Part shown: positions 22,901 through 31,760 of the stretch, piece by piece
Numbering within the stretch: the first letter of the stretch is position 1
How the letters are laid out: each line of letters starts with the position of its first letter
Assembly (NCBI GenBank): GCA_905250115.1
Contig: CAJNOI010000016.1
Span: 581,302 to 645,301 of the forward strand
Length of the DNA: 64,000 nt
From: Adineta steineri
Taxonomy: Eukaryota > Rotifera > Eurotatoria > Adinetida > Adinetidae
Direction: 5' to 3'
Position numbers and translations under genes: made by a program
Notes under the pieces: model-generated
Database searches by the model: none
Seen by the model: only the letters and a program-made list of their open reading frames with translations
What the model was told of the DNA's origin: nothing

Positions 22901-25325
22901 AATTTATGTCTTTTTCTTTTCTTTGCATGTAGCTATTTGGATATTCTCTATTTCATCTCATTATTCTCATTAATAATATTTGTAATTTGTTATTTAAAAC
23001 GTAGATTTTTTTGTAGGTTTTCTATATTTATGTCTATTAGTATAACTTCTTTACATTGTTATTTTCTTACTTTGCACACACACACACACAGAAAAAATGC
23101 ACATTTTGCATGTTCAGCACTAAATATCACTACAACTACTATAGATAAAAGCGAATATATATATATACATATATATATATATTTATTCATATTGCACGCA
23201 CATCATGGACAGCTTGATATGTCTTTAGAAACGATATAATCACGGTAGGTTATTCAATGATTTCACTTAGATATTATTGTAATGTAGATAGTTTTAGAAT
23301 AGAATTTAGTAATACTTTATATTTTAGAATACTTTGCACGTTGATTCTTTTTGTATTGATATAGACTATAATATGTACACAGATTTGATTAATGATAGAT
23401 ATTTTTCTTATCCTTGGCGGATGAAGATGATTTATATACTACAGATAGAGTGATGTCTTGACAAAAAACTCAGTGGAAACTTTCATGAGTAATGAAAAAA
23501 GTAAAAACTATTGAGTTTAAACATACTATAGTCGTGAGTAAGATTAATTAAGATCGAATTCTTTTTGTAAATGAAAAAAGATTATATATATGTCATAGTA
23601 ATTCGCCAGTTATTATATTTTTTATTTCTTTTTAGCTGATTATGATACTTCAATAAGACCAACGGTTAGTTCAAAGGGACGTGCACCTTCGCCACCATCA
23701 TCTCGTATTGAACATAATCATTTTGATTCACCATATGTATCACAATCACTCGATACAGTTATCAATAATCCAAATACTACTGTACCTGCTTCATCTATTC
23801 AAGATACAGTACGTTCAACAGTATCAACTGGATCATTTGATTATTTGAGAGGTCCTCGCCGATGTGTACTCAAAGTAGATCGTAATAAAGGTCTTGGATT
23901 TGTTCTTAGTGCCACCGGTGATTTTGATCATACAATTACTGCTGTTGAAAAAGTTAGAATATTAATTATGACTATAATTTGGTTTATTATAAATATATCT
24001 TTATTTTCTATTCAATAGTATTCAGCAGCTGATGCAGCTGGTTTACAAATTAACGATGAAGTCTTGGAAGTCGATGGTGTAGATGTACGAACTGTTAAAT
24101 ATGAACAAGTATGTATATATTTAATATTCTACAAAAAAAAACGAATATTTTTTTATTCAGGTAGTTGAAATGCTCGTATCTGCAATGCGAACAAATGATA
24201 CTATTGACATGCGTGTTATTGATGGTCGTTCTCGTGATGTTTATCCATCGACAACTGATGTTGATAAACAAACAAATACAAATCATATATTAAATAGCAA
24301 TAATAATAATAATAATACAATAACAGGATCAACGACTCATTCACAACGTACAACAGCTGTTTTAGGTGATGATATATCTGATATAAACAGTTCAATTAGT
24401 CCATTTGATAGTCTTAATCAACAAAAAATTGCTACAAGTTATCCAAATTTACCTGGCCAATTAAAACATTTTGATAATTTTACCAGTCGTGCACTTAGTG
24501 GAAGTGTACCTGCACTTGCTACTGGTATGTACCCATTCTAAATCTTTCTTTAATCATTTATTTCTCTTTCTTTAGGAATTACAGCTTCGCCAGGTGCTCT
24601 TCATCATGCAAAAAGTATTTCAACTTCATCTGAAAGTAAATTTATTTTTCATTTTTATTTAAACTATAATAAAACTCAATTTCATTTTATTCTATCTATT
24701 AATAGAAGGTTCAATAACTAGATTATCAGATATTTCATCACAAGATGCACCTGTTGCACGTCTTTGTCGTGTTCGAAAATTTGCATCATCGCCATTCTAT
24801 GGTTTCTTCTTATGTGGTGATCCAAAAAAACTCGGGTAATAATCCTCCCGTTCGAACTTTCTTTTTTCAATCATACTATTATATTTGAATTTATTTCAGT
24901 CGAGTATTTATTTCCGATGTAACAAAACATTCACCAGCAGCTGTTTGTGGTTTACGTGATGGTGATCGAATTATTGAAATAAATGGTTTAACTATTCATA
25001 CATTAACTTATGAAACAATCTTAGATAAAATCAAACAACATATGGCACGTGATGATCTTGAATTACTTGTACTTGATAAAAAATCTGTGCATTGGTATCG
25101 TGAAAGAAATTATCCAATAACATCACGAACATTACCAACAATTGTTCATATTGAACCAATTATTAATGATACAACTTCAGACATACAATCATCATCAGAA
25201 CTACCGTCTACACATACGAAAATGGTTGGATTTGCAGGTAAATTAATTTTATTTATATATAGAGAGAACTTTTTTTTCCAAGATGTTATTCTTTAGATCG
25301 ACGAGTATCGAAAACGGGTCTTTAA
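13943..25325 (+). CDS. Nine-PDZ-domain scaffold protein, NHERF-like
   Basis: Twenty exons join in frame to about 2,661 aa: 13943-14141, 14203-14703, 14863-15360, 15523-16212, 16338-16676, 16737-16781, 16871-18160, 18377-18781, 18843-19136, 19195-19605, 19680-20189, 20564-21115, 21967-22890, 23636-23952, 24019-24108, 24161-24524, 24576-24635, 24706-24835, 24900-25237 and 25297-25325. An in-frame TAA precedes the ATG. PDZ1 begins RPRICILRKWPHYDGYGVHL, closely resembling NHERF1/2 PDZ domains; eight more follow, each with a G-x-x-x/GLGF-type loop and the SPAxxAGL-x-x-xD core. PDZ4 and PDZ5 have His at the start of helix B (class I type); the others have Tyr or Phe. Long Ser/Gln/Asn-rich linkers separate the domains. 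Probable role: a submembrane scaffold for channels, transporters and receptors. Orthology to NHERF, PDZK1 or MPDZ is not settled. Confidence 0.88.
14101..14430 (+). other. PDZ domain 1 (NHERF-type)
   Basis: Spans exons 1 and 2. Core: RPRICILRKWPHYDGYGVHL, VEPNSPAESGGL, VNGHSVEN, FLVLD. The RP-R-x-C-x-L-R-K-W opening is typical of NHERF family PDZ1. Confidence 0.88.
15552..15822 (+). other. PDZ domain 2
   Basis: Core: RLCSLHLRSGDTIGISL, VEPNSPAGRAGIEKDD, LNDIPLLRVSYEEV. Lies in exon 4 and is followed by a long Ser/Asn/Gln-rich linker. Confidence 0.85.
17380..17910 (+). repeat. Six degenerate VQARRLEK...SDDSISE protein repeats
   Basis: Within exon 7 a module of the form VQARRLEKYASDDSISEAG recurs six times, in two spacing variants: with or without a PPIGSLTN spacer. 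The repeated SDD/SDSDD acidic-serine motifs look like casein-kinase-2-type sites. This part is predicted to be disordered and may be a docking or phosphorylation array between PDZ2 and PDZ3. Confidence 0.85.
18410..18690 (+). other. PDZ domain 3
   Basis: Core: PVGLKL loop, ITAVAKGTKADLAGLKVNDW, VEDKDVRLVEFAEV, NMVVARK. Somewhat divergent; the helix-B start residue is Phe. Confidence 0.75.
19222..19500 (+). other. PDZ domain 4
   Basis: Core: ISNVQPSSMADKAGLRDGDR, VNGYDVKNAIHEDVRRMM, LQLTVVND. His at the first helix-B position predicts class I (S/T-x-hydrophobic) ligands. Confidence 0.82.
19836..20120 (+). other. PDZ domain 5
   Basis: Core: KHCILKKDPSYNGYGLLLRY, VEENSPAYNCGLREDDVI, VDKRNVEQMTHDDVKILI. 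It keeps the NHERF-like C-x-L-x-K opening and a class I His. Confidence 0.84.
20693..20940 (+). other. PDZ domain 6
   Basis: Core: RVCTLYPSAERTAGFALSG, IEKNSPAEKAGLLINDTLL, INGKSVTDISYEETVKLI, VELVVRD. Canonical. Confidence 0.86.
21405..21427 (+). other. Alternative terminal exon A after PDZ6
   Basis: Within the large intron 21116-21966 an AG acceptor at 21403-21404 opens a phase-compatible exon. Joined to exon 12 it would read ...Y-Q-T-A-A-V-V-D-G then TAG. This would truncate the protein after six PDZ domains. The splice phase fits, but there is no transcript evidence. Confidence 0.35.
21590..21645 (+). other. Alternative terminal exon B after PDZ6
   Basis: Acceptor tctctctcatttaag, then a phase-compatible frame NRGKSSSSADGSSVRTKK and TAA when joined to exon 12. 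It is rich in G/C-ending codons, unlike its AT-rich surroundings, which suggests real constraint. It would give a six-PDZ isoform with a short basic tail. Confidence 0.5.
21987..22290 (+). other. PDZ domain 7
   Basis: Core: YTLRLCHLHPTNGDGTQAAT then FGFEL, VKPQSPAEGAGLQSRDILL, LGYEKAKKEI, LEMLVVD. The NHERF-like RLCHL opening is evident. Confidence 0.85.
22891..23635 (+). other. Intron 13 of the PDZ gene, retained-intron stop
   Basis: 745-bp intron with AC and AT microsatellites (for example 23075-23092 and 23154-23182) and no conserved exon seen. If the donor at 22891 is not used, the frame reads three more codons (...SKRS) and stops at 22898, giving a seven-PDZ product. Confidence 0.6.
23850..24232 (+). 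other. PDZ domain 8
   Basis: Split over exons 14-16: RGPRRCVLKVDRNKGLGFVL, ITAVEKYSAADAAGLQINDE, VDGVDVRTVKYEQVVEML. A clear GLGF loop and NHERF-like R-R-C-x-L-K opening. Confidence 0.88.
24749..25090 (+). other. PDZ domain 9
   Basis: Split over exons 18-19: ARLCRVRKFASSPFYGFFL, ISDVTKHSPAAVCGLRDGDR, INGLTIHTLTYETILDKI, LELLVLDKKS. NHERF-like opening. Confidence 0.88.
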
Positions 25326-26334
25326 TTTAAATGATTTTATACTTATTAGAAAAATATACAGAGTTTTAAGTGCTTGCCTCGTTTTCTTTTTCATTGTTTT
25401 TTTCTTCTGTATACAGAAATGTTTATGTACACCGTGTATGTTTTTACTTTTCTTTACTAAACAACCAAAAAATTTAATATAATAACTGTAGTGTGTAGTC
25501 TTCTCTTCTTTTTCCAACAGGAATTTGTCATCTGCCTCACATGTTCTGTTTTTTTTTCTTTAAGAATTTTATTGTACTTTTTCTTTTCTTTTTATGTATG
25601 AATATGTACGTTTTCTTTTGTTCTGTCTTGTTGTTATATTCTTGTCGATTTGTTTTTTTGTTTTGATCTTCTTTTTCTGCGTATATAGTTGTATTGTATG
25701 TGAAAAGAGAGAAAGATAGATAGTGAAGTATTCGCACATTTACACACATACATGTGAGGGTCAGATTCGTTAAAAAATGCACTTTCTTTTTTTTTCTTCT
25801 TCTTCTTCTTTACCTACAATTCATTTCATAGTTCATTTTCGTATAGTAATATGTTGTCCATTTGATCTATAAAAATTTAACATATGTCTTTAAAGAAATT
25901 TTAATGAAATGAAATTAGAATCTTTATTATATTGAATATTTAATATAGATATTCTTTTGATATATTGGTTTACTTTGAAATTTTTATAAGTTACAAGTTA
26001 TCATTAATTGTCATTTTTAATCATGAATTATATGTTTTTATTATCAGATTATTCTTTTGATATGTTTCAAAAAATATAGTGAGAATAGAAAGAGTTTAGA
26101 TATTTCTCAAAAATTCAGTCAGTTTATTGTACTTATTTATTATCAAGCTTGCAACTGATATAATGAGAGCAGTTAATGTGTGGTAGTCTTTACATTACTT
26201 TACTAGAGAAAATAAGAAAAATATAAATTTAATTGTATGTACGAATAAATACAACAGAATAAGCCGATTTTATCAGATTCTGAAATTGATCTATAAAATA
26301 CAAATATTTAATAATGTTAGAAACAGTCTTTTGA
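25326..26334. other. 3' region between PDZ gene and mucin-like gene
   Basis: About 1 kb of AT- and pyrimidine-rich DNA holding the 3' UTR of the PDZ gene and the convergent 3' end of the minus-strand gene. The reading frames here are low complexity. Nothing else recognised. Confidence 0.55.
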
Positions 26335-29300
26335 TCAAAGAATTCTCAACGAATTGTCATCAATATATGAATCAATATCCGTTCCACCATGTCGAATAAA
26401 ATTCATTCTGTACTGTATACGGCGAGTGCCTACTGGAAGACTTATTGTACTGGAATATAAACACCAACCTGGATTAGTTCCACAAATTTGTGGACCAGAA
26501 TCTGCAGCGCTGCTCAAAGTGGCATTCGTAGCTGATCGAAAAGTAACAACCACTTGAGCAGCATCAGTCGAAAGAAAAAAGTTATAATAGTTCTGATAAT
26601 AAAATATAATTTCTACGTGTAACGTTCCTGAATCAAGTTGAGCAGCACCAAAGTTCTGTGTGCCACCAAGTAACTCAACATTTTGATAAAGACCTGCCGA
26701 TGATCCACCAGCACCAAAACCACCAGCAAACATTCCACTACCTGATCGTGGATTATAACCGCTATTGATCGTGCCACCCGTATCTTGGATAGCAGTAGCC
26801 GGACCACTCTGAGTCCAACCAGAGAGAACAGATTCTGCGCCTGGATTTACTAATAAATTAGGTGGAACCATCGTAGTTGTAGCTAGAACAACAGAAGTCA
26901 ATATTTCATATTATACTTATACAAATAAATGTTCAGATTATTAAATCTTTACTTGTTGTTCCTATAAATAGAAAAGAAATGGTATGCAAAATTTCTGTAA
27001 AAACTAATCTCTATAGATATATACTAGTTGTACTTGTTGTACTTGTTGTACGGGTTGTAGTAGTTACTGACGTCGATGAAGTTGCTAAATATTGACAAAT
27101 GGATATAGAGAACTTTTTAAGCAAGAAAATCAAGTGTACTGGACACAAAACTCACATGTTGTTCTACTTGTTGTACTACTTGTTGCTGAAAAGAAAATTG
27201 AAGTTTTAAATACAATAATAAACATTTCTAAAACTTAATAATATTACTAGTGGTAGTACTGCTTGTTGAACTCGCCGAAGAAGAAGTTGCTAAAACATTT
27301 GATAATATATAGTCCTTACAAATATTATAGTTCATTAAAATCCTACATGTTGTTGACTGTGTAGTAGTAGTGGCTGTTGATGTTGTTGATGTTGTGGTGG
27401 CTGTTGATGTTGTGGAGGTTGTTGATTCCGTAGTGGTCGTAGTAGTTGTTGTTGATGTGGTCGACTCTGTAGTAGTAGTAGTAGTTGTCGACGTTGTCGT
27501 TTCCGTAGTGGTGGTAGTACCTGTTGTCGAGGTTGTTGACTCTGTAGCAGTGGTAGTGGTTGTTGATGTCGTCGATGTTGTTGACTCTGTGGTAGTAGTG
27601 GTGGTCGTGGTAGTAGTAGTGTCTGTTGATGTAGTTGACGTTGTTGACTCTGTCGTGGTGGTGGTAGAAGTGGTGGTTGTTGATNNNNNNNNNNGGTCGA
27701 GGTTGTTGACTCCGTAGTGGTCGTAGTAGTGGTTGTTGATGCAGTTGACACCGTTGACTGTGTCGTAGTGGTGGTGGTGGTGGCTGTTGATGTTGTCGAG
27801 GTCGTTGACTCTGTAGTGCTTGTAATAGTACCAGTTGATGTAGTTGTGGTTGTTGGCTGTGTAATAGTAGTGGTGACTGTTGATGCTGTTAACTGTGTAG
27901 TGGTGAGCATTGATGTTGTCGATGTTGTTGAGTCGGTGGTCGTCGTAGTAGTAGCATTTGACGATATTGTGGTTATAAACTGTGTGGTAGTCGTAATGGT
28001 TGTTGATATTGTCGGTGTGGCAGTCGTCATTGCACTACTCATTGTAGAAGTTGTTGCTAAAGTTGTTGGTAAAACAAAAATCTATTTTGAAGCTTAAAGT
28101 TTTCACAGAAATATCATCTTACATGTCGAGAATGATAGGTCTAGAATTGAAAATAGTAAATCTTGAGAAGATATTCAAAGATAGCAATCTTACTTGTCAC
28201 AGTTGAAGTTGTTGATGTCAATGCTAGAACAGAATACATGAATAAAATAGATGAAATTATACTAATCAAGGAAAAACTAATGGAAGGGTGAAGCATAAAA
28301 AGTACTAAAGAGAAGACAGATTAATATTCAGGTAGATGAAGACTTAAGATGAAAATAATTTGTTGATTAAAAATGTATAGATGGAACTTGTACTTCTTTT
28401 ACCGCTATTGCTAGACCTAATTGTATTTGTTTTAGGTAAGGAAAATTTTAGAAGGTTTCAAAAATAATTTGATTTAATATTAAAATTTGTGATCGATGTT
28501 GTTCAAATCAATACGATCAGTAAAAAACGATTAAAAAAATATTAATATTTTCTGACCTTCACTAATCTTATAAATTACAAGTGCTATTGTAAAACTGAAT
28601 AGTATAGGTACTACAAATATAGGGAATGTATACTTTCAAAGAAGAAAAGCAATGAAGTTTGTCTTGGAAATATTACTGATAGATTATCTTTACTAATATG
28701 GAATACAATACCACTAATAACAATAAATAATTAAATTAAAATAAGATAGATTTTACCTGTTGTAGATGACGATGAAACATTCGTCACCATGAATACTTGA
28801 ATACAAAAATAAAATATAATATGAGAATAAATGATTTTGAATTTAACAAACCAGTTGTACTGGACGTTGTATTGATCAGAGTAGCTAAAAGTTAAAGATT
28901 TATAAACTATTTAGATGAATTTTTCTTCTTTTCTAACCTGTTACAAATAGCGGCGCAGAATTGGTTGCTATTTCATTCTGATTCATTTTCACTACCATTG
29001 GCACTCCAACAGCGACACCTAATATGATACCAGTTATGGTAGCAGCTAACGCTGTCAAAATAATCTTCTTCATTCTATTGTTAAGACGTTGTCTAAATCT
29101 ATATAAATAATTGAAAACTATTATTCGCGAGTTAACTTTTATAAAGTGTGTATTATTCTCAAAAAACAAATAGTTTTTTTCTGAAAAGAAGATTCTACAT
29201 TGAATTGTCATAATCAGTTTAGATGACTTAAAAAACATACCTGTTTCTACTTGGAATTGATTCAAGTTGATCCAAATTCGAATGAATTTGGCGTAGATGG

Positions 29301-29394
29301 ACTTTCTATAAGTTTATATTAATTTTTTTTATATCAGTAAATATCACATATAAATACATACATCTTTCGATACTGAATTCTTGCCAGGCGCCAT
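26335..29394 (-). CDS. Type II membrane mucin-like protein with jelly-roll-like ectodomain
   Basis: Minus-strand multi-exon gene. Exons read: 29394-29362, 29305-29241, 29098-28938, 28884-28852, 28795-28757, 28223-28194, 28140-28123, 28056-27347, 27289-27248, 27185-27156, 27084-27025, 26961-26953 and 26882-26335, all phase 1 after exon 3. The N-terminus (MAPGKNSVSKD, then a basic segment) is followed by one membrane segment, ILTALAATITGIILGVAVGV, with lysines before it, suggesting a cytosolic N-terminus. Many short exons and one 0.7-kb exon encode a Thr/Ser mucin-like stalk, a likely O-glycosylation site. The final ~180 aa form a domain beginning PPNLLVNPGAESVLSGW with WCLYSS and DSYIDDNSL motifs, resembling carbohydrate-binding-type beta-sandwich modules. 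A run of 10 Ns interrupts the stalk exon and breaks the apparent frame. Exact small exons are uncertain. Confidence 0.7.
27347..28056 (-). repeat. Thr-rich tandem repeat exon of the mucin-like protein
   Basis: On the minus strand this exon encodes degenerate repeats of the form ESTTSTTSTTTTTTT with occasional Q-S-T variants. On the plus strand the same DNA appears as GTAGTGGTTGTTGA-like repeats, giving spurious Val/Asp-rich frames. The array contains the 10-N gap at 27685-27694, so the true copy number is unknown. Confidence 0.85.
27685..27694. other. Assembly gap (10 Ns)
   Basis: A run of ten N bases inside a near-identical repeat array. The length is a placeholder, so the frame across it is meaningless. 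The Thr/Ser-rich frame resumes on the other side after a shift, consistent with a collapsed or unresolved repeat. Confidence 0.95.
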
Positions 29395-29966
29395 CCTATC
29401 CTAAAAAAAAAGTCAATGAATCGTCTTCGTAGATATGATAGTTGATTATTTTTAAAAAATGCACTTAGAAATTAATTTCTCTCTTCTTATATTATAAACA
29501 GTCACAAAAATGTATTGTGGTACCTTTTTATGTATAACTTATACAGTAAAGAAAAGATACCTACCATAGAAATGCAATGCTATTTTAACAATTAATGACT
29601 ATGCAAACATTCATTTTTGTTAAAAAAATAACAATAATTGAATAATACTATAAAAACTAACATTTTAAGAACAATGTTACATCAGCTTCTTTGACTCATT
29701 TTTATATTAGTTTTTTTTTCTTTAAAATGTCAATAAATTAAGTAGCAAAGGTAATCTGTCTTTACTCAATTACTACTAATGATTCAAATGTGAAGCATTT
29801 TTAACTTTGCTTTACATCTATTCGATTAGTATAAATGAAATGCTACTAGTGCCTAGATTTTATCGCTAAGAAAACAAAACACTATAGAATAACTTGTACA
29901 AATAAGAAAATTGTCTTTTTTTATGGAGCATACCCGAAAATATTCTAATCATTCGAAATACATGTC
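29395..29966. other. Upstream region of the mucin-like gene
   Basis: AT-rich DNA without a supported gene. It presumably includes the promoter and 5' leader of the minus-strand mucin-like gene. No specific element can be assigned. Confidence 0.45.
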
Positions 29967-30725
29967 GCACTACAAAAACGTATTTCGTCGATCTCTTTTA
30001 AAAGCTTCAGTTTGAGACTTTTGTCTTGTACTTTGATGTGGCCCGTCATTTCTTTAATGCTAAATGCACACAACCTGCTAACCGATGACCCACTTTAAAT
30101 AAGAGAACTTTGCACTTCATATTTTAATCCCTAAATACATTGTATTACAAAAACAAACTACATCGGAAGATGAAGCATGAAAAGTTCTATAGTTTACATA
30201 TGACAACTTATTTTACAGTTGTATTTATTTATTTTGAAAATCGACAAAATTCTGAGCACTCAAATTTTAACGCTGCAAAAATAATATTTTTTAGTGAAAA
30301 ACAAATTCGTTTTTTCCTGATTTTATCTTTGCTTTACCTGATATCTTCTATTAAACAGAAAATAAAATATACTCCAAAATACAGCGTGAAAAGCTACACA
30401 ATTTATACAGGACAACTTATTTTACAGTTGTATTTATTTATTTTAAAAATCGACAAAATTCTGAATGATCAAATTTCTGTATTTTTCGTATGCGACGAAT
30501 ACGTTTTTTTCTTATTTATCACCTGATACGTCTTATTTAATAAGAAACAGTTTATATTGCATATGCAGTTTTTGTTATTAAGAAAAAACAAAATTCTAGA
30601 CGAGTATAATTTTCTAGGGTGCAAAAATTCTACACAACCGAATACTTCCTTTTTTCGTATTTCATTCTTTTATCACCTGATATGTTTTTTTCTAATATAG
30701 CCAGGCGAAAACAGTTTTGTAGTGC
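29967..30725. mobile_element. Probable non-autonomous element with short inverted ends and internal repeats
   Basis: The left end reads gcactacaaaaacg and the right end, reverse-complemented, gcactacaaaactg. Inside are degenerate direct repeats: a gacaacttattttacagttg segment at 30202 and again at 30411, a third diverged copy near 30550, and acctgata-containing blocks at about 30335, 30521 and 30675. No transposase frame is present. No clear target-site duplication was seen, so the boundaries are tentative. Confidence 0.45.
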
Positions 30726-31107
30726 CTCATATATTATTTTATATGTATTAAATGAAGCTACAATTTCTTAGGTGTGTAAACTTTCATTAGAGCATGAATT
30801 ATTTAGTCTTTTACTAAAAATAAAACCAATATTATATTTCTTCGAAAGATTTTTCTTCTCAAGTCATTGATTAAACATTCAAAATAATACCATTCAACAT
30901 TTCATGTCTTAAATGAATTTTGTATTCCATTTCATATCGATAAAAGATTGTAAAAATCATCAAATGACCATCATAATTCTTTTTCTATATATAACAATTA
31001 CACTAGGACATAAAAATGTATAAAGCGTTACTTAGGTACTGACATAGATATAGAGCAATTCGTACGAACAAAAAAAACTATATAATTATATACATATATA
31101 TATATAC
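30726..31107. other. Intergenic, AT-rich
   Basis: The downstream region of the minus-strand membrane protein gene (its 3' UTR is presumably here), with an AT microsatellite at 31090-31105. No gene seen. Confidence 0.5.
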
Positions 31108-31760
31108 TCAAGATGTTTCTAGTTCATCTTCTTCGTATGCTTCAAGTCCATACATTTTAAGTTGATCAAGAAAATCAGTTGTTGTCCAATTATTAATTAA
31201 ATTTTGATCATTTAAAAGACGATAAATATTAGCTATTTGTTGCTTTTGTATTTCTTCTTCAGAACCTTCAATTGTATCAATTAATATATCATCTGTTGAT
31301 TGTTCATTATTGTCTTCATTTTCATTATTTTCATCGTTATTTTCTTCTATATAAACCTCAATTTCTGATAATGATTCATCATTATTAATATTATTCGATT
31401 CATCTGTTGTTGTTATTATCATTGGTAATGATGATGTATTCGATGAATCTGTTGTTGATGGTATCATAATCGACTCATCAGATTGATTATTATCATGAGT
31501 GACATATGAACATGTAGTATCGTCTAGTGACATTTCTTCACGACTTAATGTATATTTATAAAAGGCTGATGCAAGAATTGCACAAAGAAATGAGACAAAA
31601 ACGACAACAGCACTAAATCCCGAACTAACACAAAAATTTATTACAGCACACCTAAAATTTTACAAAATAAATGAATAGGACAAAAAATTTTGATTTTATA
31701 TTTTAATACATACGATGCTGCCCAAACAAATTCACCAAGAGCAGTTATAATAAGATCCAT
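31108..31760 (-). CDS. Small two-segment membrane protein with acidic tail, unidentified
   Basis: Two exons, 31760-31714 and 31651-31108, join in phase (TC|G) to give 196 aa. The N-terminus MDLIITALGEFVWAASCAVI and the segment SAVVVFVSFLCAILASAFY are strongly hydrophobic, so one or two membrane passes are likely. The rest is a cytosolic-like, Asn/Asp/Glu/Ser-rich disordered tail (IEENNDENNENEDNNE) ending ...YEEDELETS. The C-terminal part (IANIYRLLNDQNLINNW then FLDQLKMYGLEAY) looks like a short helical motif. No family recognised. The start codon is supported by the clean donor after 47 nt; no other gene overlaps. Confidence 0.55.

Noticed and set aside
24095-24286. 63-aa minus-strand frame over PDZ8
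   Set aside because: Antisense shadow of exons 15-16 of the PDZ gene.
27370-28097. Two long plus-strand Val/Asp-rich open frames (MAVDVVDVVV..., MVVVVVVDAV...)
   Set aside because: They are the reverse-complement shadow of the Thr/Ser repeat exon of the minus-strand mucin-like gene; composition is purely repeat-driven.
30140-30526. 128-aa plus-strand frame inside the 29967-30725 element
   Set aside because: Its apparent internal protein repeat mirrors the 209-bp DNA repeat; no transposase motif or signal of selection.
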